A stretch of DNA of 64,000 bases from Roseiarcus sp963805295 (GCA_963805295.1 CAWDTW010000069.1:1-64000), one strand, 5' to 3'; counted from the stretch's first letter, positions 51,372 through 60,775 are shown. Notes: a model not told the origin generated them from the sequence alone. Program-made: numbers and translations.

Positions 51372-52502
51372 TCAGATCACATAGGACTTCAGCGGCGGAA
51401 AGCCGTTGAAGCCGACCGACGAATAGGTCGTCGTATAGGCGCCGGTCCCCTCGATCAGCACCTTGGCGCCGATCTCGAGCGTGATCGGCAGGAGGAAGGG
51501 CTCCTTTTCGTACAGCACGTCGACCGAGTCGCAGCTCGGGCCGGCGAGCACGCAGGGGCCGAGCGCGTCGTCGTCGAACGCCGTGCGGATCGGGTAGCGG
51601 ATCATCTCGTCCATCGTCTCGGCGAGGCCGTTGAACTTGCCGATGTCGAGATAGACCCAGCGATGCCGGTCCTCCTCGGATTTCCGTGAGATGAGCACGA
51701 CCTCCGCCTCGATGATTCCGGCGTTGCCGACCATGCCGCGCCCCGGTTCGATGATCGTCTCCGGAATTCGGTTGCCGAAGTGGCGGCGCAGCGCCCGGAA
51801 GATCGTCTGCCCGTAGGTTCTGACCCCCGGCACCTGCTTGCAATACCGGGTCGGGAAGCCGCCGCCGAGATTGATCATTTGAAGCTGGACGCCGCGCTCG
51901 GCGAGATCGCGGAAGATCGCGGCCGAGGTCTTCAGCGCCCGGTCCCACATGCGCGGGTTGCGCTGCTGCGAGCCGACGTGGAACGAGAGGCCATGCGCTG
52001 CGAGGCCGAGCGCATGGGCGCGTTCGAGGACGCGCGCGGCCATCTCCGGCGCGCAGCCGAACTTGCGCGAGAGCGGCCAATCGGCGCCCGAGCCGTCGCA
52101 CAGAATCCGGCAGAACACTTTCGCGCCGGGGGCGGCGCGCGCGACCTTTTCGACCTCCGCCTGGCAATCGACGGCATAGAGGCGGATGCCGAGCGCATAG
52201 GCGCGGGCGACGTCCTTCTCCTTCTTGATCGTGTTGCCGAAGCTGATCCGGTCGGGCGTCGCGCCGGCCGCCATCGTCTGCTCGATCTCGGCGATCGAGG
52301 CGGTGTCGAAGCACGAGCCGAGATCGGCGAGAAGGCTGAGGATTTCGGGCGCCGGGTTCGCCTTCACGGCGTAGAAAACGCGCGTGTCGGGCAGGGCCTT
52401 GGCGAAGCCGAGATAGTTCTCGCGCACGACGTCGAGATCCACGACGAGGCGCGGTCCGTCCTCGCGGTTGCGGGCGAGGAATTCCTTGATGCGGTCCGTC
52501 AT
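51372..52502 (-). CDS. ornithine/lysine decarboxylase, PLP fold type III
   Basis: 376 residues from MTDRIKEFLARN. Alanine-racemase-like barrel with the PLP lysine K47 in RVFYAVKANPAPEI; HVGSQQRNPRMWDRAL; the phosphate-binding glycines in INLGGGFPTRY; EPGRGMVGNAG; and the substrate cysteine-aspartate in LAGPSCDSVDVLYEKE from the partner subunit. Decarboxylates ornithine (or lysine) to putrescine, the first step of polyamine synthesis. Length and motifs match eukaryotic-type ODC of Rhizobiales. Confidence 0.9.
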   Translation of the reverse strand: MTDRIKEFLARNREDGPRLVVDLDVVRENYLGFAKALPDTRVFYAVKANPAPEILSLLADLGSCFDTASIAEIEQTMAAGATPDRISFGNTIKKEKDVARAYALGIRLYAVDCQAEVEKVARAAPGAKVFCRILCDGSGADWPLSRKFGCAPEMAARVLERAHALGLAAHGLSFHVGSQQRNPRMWDRALKTSAAIFRDLAERGVQLQMINLGGGFPTRYCKQVPGVRTYGQTIFRALRRHFGNRIPETIIEPGRGMVGNAGIIEAEVVLISRKSEEDRHRWVYLDIGKFNGLAETMDEMIRYPIRTAFDDDALGPCVLAGPSCDSVDVLYEKEPFLLPITLEIGAKVLIEGTGAYTTTYSSVGFNGFPPLKSYVI

Positions 52503-53311
52503 AGCGGCATCCCCCAACAGCGCGGTTGAGCGTCCGCGCCGGGCAAATGAAGGATTCGCCGGCGATGCGACCGTTCGCTCCCACGCGTTGGAGACGTGGG
52601 AAGCGCAGTCGTTGACCCGCCGACGCGATCACCCGGCGCCTTCGCCGAAGACGGAGAGCCGCCGACGAAAGCCTCGAGCAATCAGCTGCTGCGCCGTAGC
52701 CATGACGCGCCCGGGCCCGAGAGCCCCGGCGTTCACTGGCCATCGTTTGGACGAGGAGAATTCCCGTCCGCACGCCCGGCAAGATAGACAAGCCTCTTTG
52801 ATCGCCGGCCTTTGGAGGGCCGGCAGAGACCAAAAAAGCCCGGTCCGTCGTTGCTTCAAGCCGCGTCCCCCGTTGGGCGGGGTTCGCCGGTTCGCCTCCG
52901 GTTGCCGGTCTTCCAAGGGCGGTTGACTGGCCTCTTGTCCAGATCCCCGCCGACCGACACGCGACCACAGGCACGTGCGTATTGGGCAGGACTCTTATTT
53001 GTTCGAATCGCGCTGAAGCGCAAGAGGTTTTTGCATGCCTCACGGACAAGTTTGCGAGACCGCGCCGGCCTCTGGCGTTCCCGGAGGGATCCTCGGATAA
53101 CACCGGCCCGCAACGCGCCTCGGACCGAGACGCCTGCTTCGCGTTCGGAGGCCTTCGGCCTACGGCCGCGCGAGCAAAAGGCCGGTTCCGCCCGGTGCCG
53201 GGATTTGTATCGATTCTAAACTGAGCCTGTCCTTCTTGTTCCGCCGGGGGGCGACTGATATCGCAGTCTCGTCGACCGCAGACCTTGACCCTGCAGGCCG
53301 AAGAGGATGCG
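52503..53311. other. 809-base gap
   Basis: No supportable protein on either strand; frames are Arg/Pro/Ser-rich and lack starts with ribosome-binding sites. There is a hairpin GCCGGCC...GGCCGGC near 52805-52825. It could hold regulatory DNA for the decarboxylase (minus) and the iron cluster (plus). Confidence 0.45.
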
Positions 53312-54252
53312 ATGAACAATCAGTGCCTGCGCCGCAACTCCGCGCACGCAATCACGACCGCGGCGCTGCTTTGCGCCGGATATGCCGGCGTCTCGGCGCC
53401 CATGCCCAAACGGCCGACACCGACGCCGCGACGACAGGCGCTCAAACGACGCCGGACCCCTATCACGAACTCGAGACGAAATATCTGTTCGGCTTCACCG
53501 AAGGCGCCGACATCGGCGCCGAGGGCGAGAAATCGATCGAGCTCGAGACGACGACGCAACTGGGCCGGCGGGGCGGCAGCTACGGAACGCTCGAACAGGA
53601 GGTGGAGTTCGAGGGGGTCCCGTCGCAGTATTGGGGCTATGAACTGAGCGCCCACGGGTTCGGCTATTCGGTCGACGGGGTTGACGGATTGGCCAACGCC
53701 CATGGCGCCAACTTCAGCGGCCTCTCGGCCGAGTTTCGCTATCTCGTAATCGGCCGCGGCCCGGACTCGCCGATCGGCCTGACCTTGACCGCCGAGCCCG
53801 AATGGGCGCGTTTCGACGACGGCGGGCAGCCGATCCAGGACTACAACGTCACCTTACGCGTGGTCGCCGACACCGAGCTCGTCGCCAATCGCCTCTACGC
53901 GGCGACGAACCTTGTCTACAACCCGGACTACGCCCAATCGCCCTTCCAGCCGTGGCGGACGTCCTCGATCTGGGGCGTCACGGGCGCGCTCGCCTATCGC
54001 GTGGCGCCGAAGATCACGCTCGGAGGAGAAGCCGAATATTATCGCGCGTTTGACGGTTTCGGCTTTCAATCGCTTCAGGGCCAGGCGCTCTATGTCGGTC
54101 CGACGCTGCAAATTCAGTTCACCGGGCAAGTGATGTTGTCGGCCGCATGGTCGACAGAGGTCAGGGGACACACTTCGGGCGAAAACTTCGGTCTCGATCT
54201 CACGAACTTCCCGCAGCAGCGCGGCAACCTGAAGTTCGAAGTCGAATTCTAA
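53312..54252 (+). pseudogene. outer-membrane beta-barrel protein of the iron cluster, frameshifted at the signal peptide
   Basis: About 313 residues if joined. The signal peptide (NNQCLRRNSAHAITTAALLC, AGYAGVSA) is in one frame; the mature protein continues in another from AHAQTADTDAATTGAQ after an indel near 53397. The mature part is made of alternating strands with aromatic ends (YHELETKYLFGFTEGADIGA, SAEFRYLVIGRGPDSP, NRLYAATNLVYNPDYAQ) and ends in NLKFEVEF with a terminal F, the usual barrel closure signal. First of three close genes with cupredoxin and FTR1. Confidence 0.7.
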
Positions 54253-54272
54253 GCGCGGAAAGGAAAATTCCG

Positions 54273-54617
54273 ATGAAAAGCGTAATGTTCGGTTCGATCC
54301 TGAGCGCCGGCCTCGCCCTGGCGCTTGGCGCTCCGGCGGCCTTCGCCGACGAGGCGGCCAAGGTCAGCGTGACGCTGAAGGATCATCGTTTCTCTCCCGC
54401 CGAGCCGACCGCTCCCGCCGGCAAGCCGATAGTCATCGAGGTGACCAATCTCGACTCGACGCCGTCGGAATTCGAAAGCAAGACGCTGCGGGTCGAGAAG
54501 GTCGTGTCCGGCGGCGGCAAAATCACGGTTCAGGTGCGTCCTCTCGCCCCGGGCCGATACCGCTTCTTCGACGACTATCATGAGGACACGACCGAAGGTT
54601 TTCTGGTCGTCAAGTGA
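54273..54617 (+). CDS. periplasmic cupredoxin-like protein (EfeO N-domain type)
   Basis: 114 residues, start 21 bases after the barrel gene. Signal peptide (KSVMFGSILSAGLALALGAP then AAFAD) and a single cupredoxin fold (VSVTLKDHRFSPAEPTAPAG, VEKVVSGGGKITVQV, GRYRFFDDYHEDTTEGFL). The usual blue-copper cysteine is absent from the last loop, as in the EfeO cupredoxin domain and related metal-binding variants. Probably hands metal or electrons to the FTR1 permease that follows. Confidence 0.82.
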   Translation: MKSVMFGSILSAGLALALGAPAAFADEAAKVSVTLKDHRFSPAEPTAPAGKPIVIEVTNLDSTPSEFESKTLRVEKVVSGGGKITVQVRPLAPGRYRFFDDYHEDTTEGFLVVK

Positions 54618-54658
54618 AAATAGAACGCAGTTTTAAGTCGTAGCGACAGGAACCCAAC

Positions 54659-55504
54659 ATGCTCGGCGCGCTGATCATCGTCTTTCGCGAAGTCATCGAG
54701 GCTGGGCTCATCGTCGGCATCGTCATGGCGGTCACGCAGGGGGTGCATGGCAGCCGGCTCGTCATCGCCGCGGGGGTTGCGGCAGGCGTCGTCGGCGCAT
54801 CGCTGGTCGCGGCTTTTGCGGGCGCGATCGGCAACGCGCTGGCCGGGATCGGGCAGGAGATCTTCAACGCCTCGATCCTCATGATCGCGGTCGTCATGCT
54901 GATCTGGCACAACGTCTGGATGGCGAGCCACGGCCGCGAACTCGCTGCCGAGGTCAAGCGCGTGGGCGACGCCGTTCGGACCGGCTCGCGCTCGATTGTC
55001 GCGCTCGGCGTCGTCTGCGCGGTGGCGGTGATGCGCGAGGGCTCAGAAATCGCGCTTTTCATGTACGGCCTCGTCGCGGCCGGGGGTTCGACCGCGGGCG
55101 AACTGATTGCCGGCTCGATCTTCGGGCTTCTGGCGGGGGTCGCAGTGACGGCGGTCACCTATTTGGGCCTGGTGACGATTCCGCAGCGGCGCCTGTTCGC
55201 GGTCACGACGCTGCTCATCAGTTTTCTCGCGGCGGGGCTCGCGGCGCAGGCGGTTCTCTTCCTGCAGCAGGCCGGCGTCGTCACCGTCTTCGCACAGACT
55301 GCGTGGGACACGTCCGCGATCCTCTCCGACACGAGCTTGCTCGGCCGGGTGCTCCATACGCTGATCGGCTATTCGGACCAGCCGTCCATGCTGCAGGTCG
55401 TCGTCTACGCGGCGGTGCTGGCGATCATCGCGATCCTCACGAAAACCGTCGGTTCGCGTCGCGCGCCGGCGCGCAAGGCTGTCGGCGCCGCGCCGGCGGA
55501 GTGA
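54659..55504 (+). CDS. FTR1-family iron permease
   Basis: 281 residues with about seven membrane helices. It carries the two metal-binding REXXE motifs of the EfeU/FTR1 family: R10-EVIE at the N-terminus (LIIVFREVIEAGLIVG) and R126-EGSE in AVAVMREGSEIALF. Imports ferric or ferrous iron in a process tied to oxidation. Preceded by cupredoxin and barrel genes; no EfeB peroxidase is present in the window. Confidence 0.92.
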   Translation: MLGALIIVFREVIEAGLIVGIVMAVTQGVHGSRLVIAAGVAAGVVGASLVAAFAGAIGNALAGIGQEIFNASILMIAVVMLIWHNVWMASHGRELAAEVKRVGDAVRTGSRSIVALGVVCAVAVMREGSEIALFMYGLVAAGGSTAGELIAGSIFGLLAGVAVTAVTYLGLVTIPQRRLFAVTTLLISFLAAGLAAQAVLFLQQAGVVTVFAQTAWDTSAILSDTSLLGRVLHTLIGYSDQPSMLQVVVYAAVLAIIAILTKTVGSRRAPARKAVGAAPAE

Positions 55505-55683
55505 GGCGGCGCCGTCGGGACCGTTCACAAAAAAGCCGCGGAATGACCGCAATCAGCGCACGTCCAGATTCTAGAAGGCTGTGGTCGCGGCAATCGGGAC
55601 GCATCCCGTAGCGCGGCCGAAGTCTGACGGCCGCGCGAAAGTTTGACGCCCGAACGCCGCCCCGCAGGCCGCGGAGGACAATC

Positions 55684-56670
55684 ATGGCGTCCGAATTTCA
55701 CGTCTATTTCGGGCCCGACGCGTTCGACGCGCCTGTCACGGTCCGCAAGATCGAGCCCAACGACTGCTTTGCCGCCCTGCGGGAAGGTTTCGATGATTTC
55801 GTCGCGATGCCGACCCATCCCGCGTTCCTCGGCATATTTTACGCGGTCGCTGGAATTGTGATCGTGGCGCTGTCGTCGTTCGGCAGCGCGCTGCATCTCG
55901 TTGTCCCGTTCGCCTTCGGATTCGCGCTGCTGGCGCCGGTCTTCGCCGTCGGCCTCTACGAGTTGAGCCGCAGGCGTGAAGCCGGGCTGAAAGCGTCGTG
56001 GAGCGACGCTTTCGCGGTTCTGCGGTCGCCGGCGCTACCGTCAGTCGTCGCGCTCGGTCTCTTTCTGCTCGTCGTGTTCGGCATTTGGATCGGCGCGGCC
56101 GAACTGCTCTATGTCCGGCTCTACGGGCCGAAACCTCCCGCCGCCCTGATGCCGTTCGTTCTCGACGTCCTGACGACCAGCCGCGGGTTGGCGCTCATCG
56201 CGCTCGGCGGCTTGATCGGGTTTGGCTTCGCCGCGCTGACGCTCTGCGTCAGCATCGTCTCGTTTCCGCTGATGCTCGATCGCGACGTCGGCGTGGTCCC
56301 CGCCGTGGTCGCTTCGATGCGGCTCGCGCGCGAAAGTCCGGGCCCTGTCGCGCTGTGGGGCCTCATCGTCGCCGTGGCGCTGATGCTCGGTTCGCTGCCC
56401 CTCTTCATCGGCCTCGCGATCGTCATGCCGACCCTCGGCCACGCGACCTGGCGTCTCTATCGCCGGGCGATCGCCCGCGACCCTGCGCACGAGGTTCCGA
56501 TCGAAGGCCCCGGAAGCTCGGACGTCACCAAGAATCCGGCCTTGCGGTTCGTATGGATTTACTTGGACTTGCTTGAATTCCTTCGTCTGAGAAAAGCCGA
56601 TCGCAGCGCGTCAAACCGCCCTGCGGAGACCGGCGCGACGACGACGCGTCCTGATTCGAACCCGCCATGA
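55684..56670 (+). CDS. DUF2189 integral membrane protein
   Basis: 328 residues. After a soluble start (VTVRKIEPNDCFAALREGFD) come six hydrophobic segments including VVALGLFLLVVFGIWIGAAE, LCVSIVSFPLMLDRDVGVVP and VALMLGSLPLFIGLAIVMP, then HATWRLYRRAI, the typical end of the family. The basic tail from about residue 280 is unusually long. Function unknown. Confidence 0.85.
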   Translation: MASEFHVYFGPDAFDAPVTVRKIEPNDCFAALREGFDDFVAMPTHPAFLGIFYAVAGIVIVALSSFGSALHLVVPFAFGFALLAPVFAVGLYELSRRREAGLKASWSDAFAVLRSPALPSVVALGLFLLVVFGIWIGAAELLYVRLYGPKPPAALMPFVLDVLTTSRGLALIALGGLIGFGFAALTLCVSIVSFPLMLDRDVGVVPAVVASMRLARESPGPVALWGLIVAVALMLGSLPLFIGLAIVMPTLGHATWRLYRRAIARDPAHEVPIEGPGSSDVTKNPALRFVWIYLDLLEFLRLRKADRSASNRPAETGATTTRPDSNPP

Positions 56671-57470
56671 GAGCGATCGTATCCAGGTTGCGGATCTTCG
56701 GAGCGCCATTGTCGCTGGCGCTCGGCAGGTCGCAGGAGTTGGGCCGCCGTTCGGCGGAGTGAAAGAAGCCGCGCTCATCCGGCAAGACTGCAAGAGCTGA
56801 GCCGGCGTGTGGGGTGTCGGCCTCCCGCCCGAGGGCGCGCTGAACAACCGCGGCGCGGAAACGACGATCCGGCGCCCACGCCGTCGGCGCGCCTCGCGGA
56901 CCGGACGGCTCCGGGGGCGACTGAGCCTCGGGGAACTTCACCCGAGCTTTCGAGCGTCCGGCGCCGCCTATCGCGGAGGCGTCGGACAGGGTCTTTGGCG
57001 GACGCGTGAACGCAATGTCTCTCGACAAATTGTTTCTGAAAATCGGAGTCCGTGTTAGATTGCAGAAATCGCCGCGCGAACACGCCGGACGATCCAGGAC
57101 GGCGATTGCGCTTCCGACGCTGCGTTCTTCTCATGACGTCTGGTTGGTTGATCGGTTCGCGGCGGCATTCTCGACGGTCGCGAAGCGACCGATCGGGAGT
57201 GACAGACAAGGCGAGGCGATCGACGGGTACTCGAACGAGGTGCGGAAACTCCTGCAATCGTCGCCACAACCCCTTGAAAAGGCTCGCTTCGTAGAAGGAA
57301 ATCGATTTGGAATTCCTTCAGTAGGATTTGGATTTCCTTCAGTAGGATTTGGAAGGCCTTCAGGAATCTTTGGATTCCCTTCAGGCGTCCGGCCGCGCGA
57401 AGGCGGATCCCGGGGGCCTCCCGAACGTCATGGCGCCGCGCGGGAACGCCCGCCTAAACTGCAGAGACGG
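56671..57470. other. 800-base gap carrying a tandem repeat
   Basis: Long frames exist on both strands but have no ribosome-binding site and a low-complexity Arg/Pro/Ser composition. The repeat at 57307-57390 is the only clear structure. Pal, expected after tolB, is absent. Confidence 0.5.
57307..57390. repeat. four tandem 21-base repeats
   Basis: Units begin TTGG(A)(A/T)...CCTTCAG: two nearly identical copies (TTGGAATTCCTTCAGTAGGAT, changed only at base 6 in the second), followed by two diverged ones. On the plus strand they would encode FG-x-PS-x-G heptads; on the minus strand PNPTEG-like heptads. I recall similar heptad-coding repeats downstream of genes in Methylosinus/Methylocystis. Coding status is uncertain. 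Confidence 0.75.
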
Positions 57471-58793
57471 TCAGTGCATCAGGGGACCCCATGAGGGGTC
57501 GCTGGCGTAGTTGGGCGTCGGCACCAAAAATTCGCCGTGGCCGAAAATGTCGGCCATGTAGATCTTCGGGCCGCCCGAGCCGCCGGAGTCGCGGAAGAAC
57601 ATCACGTAAAGCCCGTTCGGCGCGAAGGTCGGGCCCTCGTTATGGAAGCCTTCGACCAGAATCCGCTCGCCCGAGCCGTCGGGCTTCATCACCCCGATGC
57701 CGAACGAGCCGCCGTTGATGCGGGTGAAGGCGATGAGATCGCCGCGCGGCGACCAGACGGGCGTCGAGTATCGGCCTTCGCCGAACGAAATCCGCTTGGC
57801 CGGGCCGCCGCTCGCGCTCATCACATAGATCTGCTGGGCGCCGCCGCGATCGGATTCGAAGGCGATCTGCGAGCCGTCGGGCGAATAGGTCGGCGAGGTG
57901 TCGATCGCCGAGGTGTCGGTGAGCCTGGTGGTGGCGCGCGTGCGAAGATCCATCGAGTAGAGATTGGTGTTCGCGCCTTCGGAAAGCGACATCACGATCT
58001 GCTGACCGTCCGGCGAAAAGCGCGGCGCAAAGGTCATGCCGGGAAAATTGCCGACGGCCTCGCGCTGTCCGGTCTCGAGATTGAGCAGAGTGACCTTCGG
58101 TTCGGCCGAGCCGAACGACATATAGGCGACCTGCTGAGCGGATGGCGAGAAGCGCGGCGTGACGACGAGGTCCTGGCCGCCGTCGAGGTACTTCAGGTTG
58201 CCCCCGTCCATGTCCATCACCGCGAGACGCTTGCGGCGCTTTTCCTTCGGGCCGCTCTCGTCGACGAAGACGACACGGGAGTCGAAGAACCCTTTCTCGC
58301 CGGTCGCGCGCGAGAACACCGAGTCGGCGATCATGTGCGCGACCCGGCGCGCGTTCGTGGACTCCGACGTATATTGCTCGCCGGCCGCCTGCTCGCCGGT
58401 CGAGGTGTCCCACAAACGGAATTGCGCGGTCACATGCCCGCCGTCGGGACGCAGCACCCTGCCGGTCAGCACGAATTGCGCATTGATCGCCTTCCAGGCG
58501 TCGACGTTCGGGCGGACGTCCGGATTGGCGACCGTCTCCGGAAAGCTCGCCGGGTTGACCGGCAGCAGGAAGATCGAACGGGCGAAATCATTGCTGACGA
58601 TGCTGCTGATCTTGTCGCCCGCCAGCTCGCCGACAAAGGGGGTGACGGCGATGGTCACGGGTTTGAAATTCGCTCCGGCATGAACGTAGACGTCGCCCGT
58701 GGCGGCGCTCGCGGGCGCGGCGTCGAAGGCGAACGCGCCCAGGACGAACGCTGCGAGGGCAGACAAGCGCAAGACAAAAGGCAAGTAAGTCAT
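57471..58793 (-). CDS. tolB: Tol-Pal system periplasmic protein TolB
   Basis: 440 residues from MTYLPFVLRLSALAAF. Signal peptide followed by the N-terminal Tol domain (GDVYVHAGANFKPVTIAVTP, DNA-gyrase-like fold) and a six-bladed beta-propeller with repeated LDGGQDLVVTPRFSPSAQQV, SFSPDGQQIVMSLSEG-like and IDTSPTYSPDGSQIAFESDR units, the WD-like SPDG blocks. It binds Pal and is released by TolA. Last gene of the tol operon here; the usual pal gene does not follow. Confidence 0.96.
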   Translation of the reverse strand: MTYLPFVLRLSALAAFVLGAFAFDAAPASAATGDVYVHAGANFKPVTIAVTPFVGELAGDKISSIVSNDFARSIFLLPVNPASFPETVANPDVRPNVDAWKAINAQFVLTGRVLRPDGGHVTAQFRLWDTSTGEQAAGEQYTSESTNARRVAHMIADSVFSRATGEKGFFDSRVVFVDESGPKEKRRKRLAVMDMDGGNLKYLDGGQDLVVTPRFSPSAQQVAYMSFGSAEPKVTLLNLETGQREAVGNFPGMTFAPRFSPDGQQIVMSLSEGANTNLYSMDLRTRATTRLTDTSAIDTSPTYSPDGSQIAFESDRGGAQQIYVMSASGGPAKRISFGEGRYSTPVWSPRGDLIAFTRINGGSFGIGVMKPDGSGERILVEGFHNEGPTFAPNGLYVMFFRDSGGSGGPKIYMADIFGHGEFLVPTPNYASDPSWGPLMH

Positions 58794-58837
58794 CAGGAGA
58801 TCTCGCGGCGACAAGAAAGGCGCTCCGCCGCCCGGCG

Positions 58838-59365
58838 TCATCGGGCGGCGATCTGGGGATTGAAGTGGATAGTCTTGGTCTTCCATTGCTCATAAAAGGG
58901 GCGATATTGGGCCGGCACCGGCAGGGGGTTACAGGTGTGCACGGCTTGTATGACGCTTTTGGCCTGAGGCTTCAGCGCCGGATCCGACGGCGGGTTGACG
59001 AGCTTCGGCGGCTTCATCAGCGAGCCGTCCGGTTTGAAGGCGAGCCGCACGTGGGCGACGTAATTGTCGGCGTCGGCGGGCAGCGCGGCCGGTTTCCAGC
59101 ATCCGAGATAGGTCTTGATCATCCAGGCGTCGAAGTCGGCCTGCTGGGCGCGGGTCATGCGCGCCGGCGGCGCCGGCGGCGCCGGCGTCGAGGGCGGCGC
59201 GGCCGCGGCGGCGGGGCGGGAGGGGGGAATGGGCGGCTGCGGGTTGCTCGTCTCCTTGGAAGCGGTCTCCGTCGACGACGGCCAGAGCCAGTCGCAGCCG
59301 GCCAGCCCGGCGACGAGCGCGGCGGCGAGCGCGAGCGTGATGATCGAGGTCGATTGCGCGGTCAT
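58838..59365 (-). CDS. lipoprotein with a TolA C-terminal domain
   Basis: 175 residues. The N-terminus ITLALAAALVAGLAGC is a lipoprotein signal with the lipobox LAGC, followed by a proline/alanine spacer (PPIPPSRPAAAAAPPSTPAP) and a C-terminal domain of about 100 residues (DFDAWMIKTYLGCWKP, VRLAFKPDGSLMKPPKLVNP, AVHTCNPLPVPAQYRPFYEQ) that is plainly paralogous to the TolA C-terminal domain encoded just upstream (both have G-S-L, PP, and C-P-L-x-VP-Y). It sits between tolA and tolB. Confidence 0.85.
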   Translation of the reverse strand: MTAQSTSIITLALAAALVAGLAGCDWLWPSSTETASKETSNPQPPIPPSRPAAAAAPPSTPAPPAPPARMTRAQQADFDAWMIKTYLGCWKPAALPADADNYVAHVRLAFKPDGSLMKPPKLVNPPSDPALKPQAKSVIQAVHTCNPLPVPAQYRPFYEQWKTKTIHFNPQIAAR

Positions 59366-59398
59366 GAGCGGGTCTCGTCGGGGCTCGGGTTGGTGGGC

Positions 59399-60316
59399 TT
59401 AGCCTTGCGTCTCGCGCGGGTCGAAGTGGATGGTCTCGACCTTCCACTCGTCGAAATAGGGCTCGTATTGCGGGGGAACGTGGAGGGGATCGCATTTCTT
59501 GACCGCGCGCATCGCGCTCTCCGCATGCGCGCGCCAGGCCGCGTCGGTCGGCGGATTCAGGAGAACCGGGCGCACCGACAGCGAGCCGTCGGGGTTGAAG
59601 ACGACCTTGATCTCGGCGACGTAGATGTCGCCCTCGGGCATGGTCGGCGGAGGCGTCCAGCAATTGAGGTAGCTTTCCGTCAGCCACGCGTCGAGCGCCG
59701 AGGCCATCGACAGCGACATGCGCGGCGCGTCGTGATGCGGCAGCCCTTGCGGCGTCGCGCTCGCCGCGTTCGACGCTGTCGAGGTCGTTGGCGGCTTCGG
59801 CTGGCCGATCAGCTTGGCGATGGCGTTGGGATCATAGACGCGCGCCGGCTTCGGCTGAGGCTCGGTCTTCCGGCGCTCCACGACTTTCGCGATCTGGTCG
59901 TGCTTCGGCTTCTCGGGCTGCGGCTCCTTCGGACGCACGGGCGGCGCCGGCGTCTCCTGGGCGAGGGGCTTCGGCGGAGGCGGCGGCTCGGGTTTCGTCG
60001 GCGGGGAAGGCTCCGGCCTCAGCGGCGGCGCAGGCCCCGGCTCTTCGGCGACGCGCAGGTCGAGCGGCGCCTCCGGCGAAGTCGGGGGCGCGGGCGCGGG
60101 CTCGGGCCTGGGCGGAGGCTCGGGCGCGGGCTTCGCGTCCTTCTCGCCGTTCACGATCTGGTTGAGCTCGCTCTCCGTCACGGTCTCGACCGGAATCGAT
60201 TCCGGGTTGTCCTCGAATTTCGGCGCGGAAGCGAAGCCGAACAGGATGAGGACCAAGAGCGCGCCATGCAACGCGCTCGAGGCCGCCCAAGCCCAATATG
60301 ACCGCCGCTCGTCCAA
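59399..60316 (-). CDS. tolA: Tol-Pal protein TolA
   Basis: 305 residues with a TTG start. One N-terminal membrane helix (WAWAASSALHGALLVLILFG), a long Pro/Glu/Lys linker (PEPPPRPEPAPAPPTSPEAP and onwards), and a C-terminal domain from about 190 (DAWLTESYLNCWTPPP, VVFNPDGSLSVRPVLLNPPT, CDPLHVPPQYEPYFDEWKVE). TolA connects the TolQR motor to TolB/Pal through this domain. Twelve bases separate it from tolR. Confidence 0.92.
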   Translation of the reverse strand: MDERRSYWAWAASSALHGALLVLILFGFASAPKFEDNPESIPVETVTESELNQIVNGEKDAKPAPEPPPRPEPAPAPPTSPEAPLDLRVAEEPGPAPPLRPEPSPPTKPEPPPPPKPLAQETPAPPVRPKEPQPEKPKHDQIAKVVERRKTEPQPKPARVYDPNAIAKLIGQPKPPTTSTASNAASATPQGLPHHDAPRMSLSMASALDAWLTESYLNCWTPPPTMPEGDIYVAEIKVVFNPDGSLSVRPVLLNPPTDAAWRAHAESAMRAVKKCDPLHVPPQYEPYFDEWKVETIHFDPRETQG

Positions 60317-60328
60317 AGCCGCTCCCGG

Positions 60329-60775
60329 CTATTGATTGATCGGCTCGGTGACGAGCGCCACCTTCTTGAATCCGGCCGAGGTCACGGCCGCCATGACCTG
60401 CGCCACCTGGCCGTAAGGCACGACCTTGGAGGCGCGCACGTAGATGCGCTGCTCGACGTCGTTCTGCGACGCCGCTTGAAGCTTCGGCACGAGATCGGCC
60501 TCGGCGATCGGCTCGTCCATCAGATAGAGCTGGCCCTTCTCGTTGAGCGAGATGGCGATCGGCTTCCTGTCGACGTTGAGCGCGGCCGCGCTGGTCTGCG
60601 GCAGGTCGACCGACACGCCGGCAGTCAGCAGGGGCGCCGCGACCATGAAGATGATCAAGAGCACCAGCATCACGTCGATGAACGGCGTCATGTTGATGTC
60701 CGCCATCGCGGCGTAGCGCGGGACGCCGCGCCGTCCTCGTCCGCTCTTGCGTCCCCCGCCGACCGTCATGCCCAT
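60329..60775 (-). CDS. tolR: Tol-Pal motor protein TolR
   Basis: 148 residues. A single membrane helix with the proton-carrying aspartate (MADINMTPFIDVMLVLLIIF, D in PFIDV), then a periplasmic domain (VSVDLPQTSAAALNVDRKPI, RIYVRASKVVPYGQVAQVMA). Works with TolQ as a proton-driven motor. Confidence 0.95.
   Translation of the reverse strand: MGMTVGGGRKSGRGRRGVPRYAAMADINMTPFIDVMLVLLIIFMVAAPLLTAGVSVDLPQTSAAALNVDRKPIAISLNEKGQLYLMDEPIAEADLVPKLQAASQNDVEQRIYVRASKVVPYGQVAQVMAAVTSAGFKKVALVTEPINQ

Noticed and set aside
52468..52926. 152-residue plus-strand frame upstream of the decarboxylase
   Set aside because: Arg/Pro/Ser-rich, no ribosome-binding site, overlaps the decarboxylase start.
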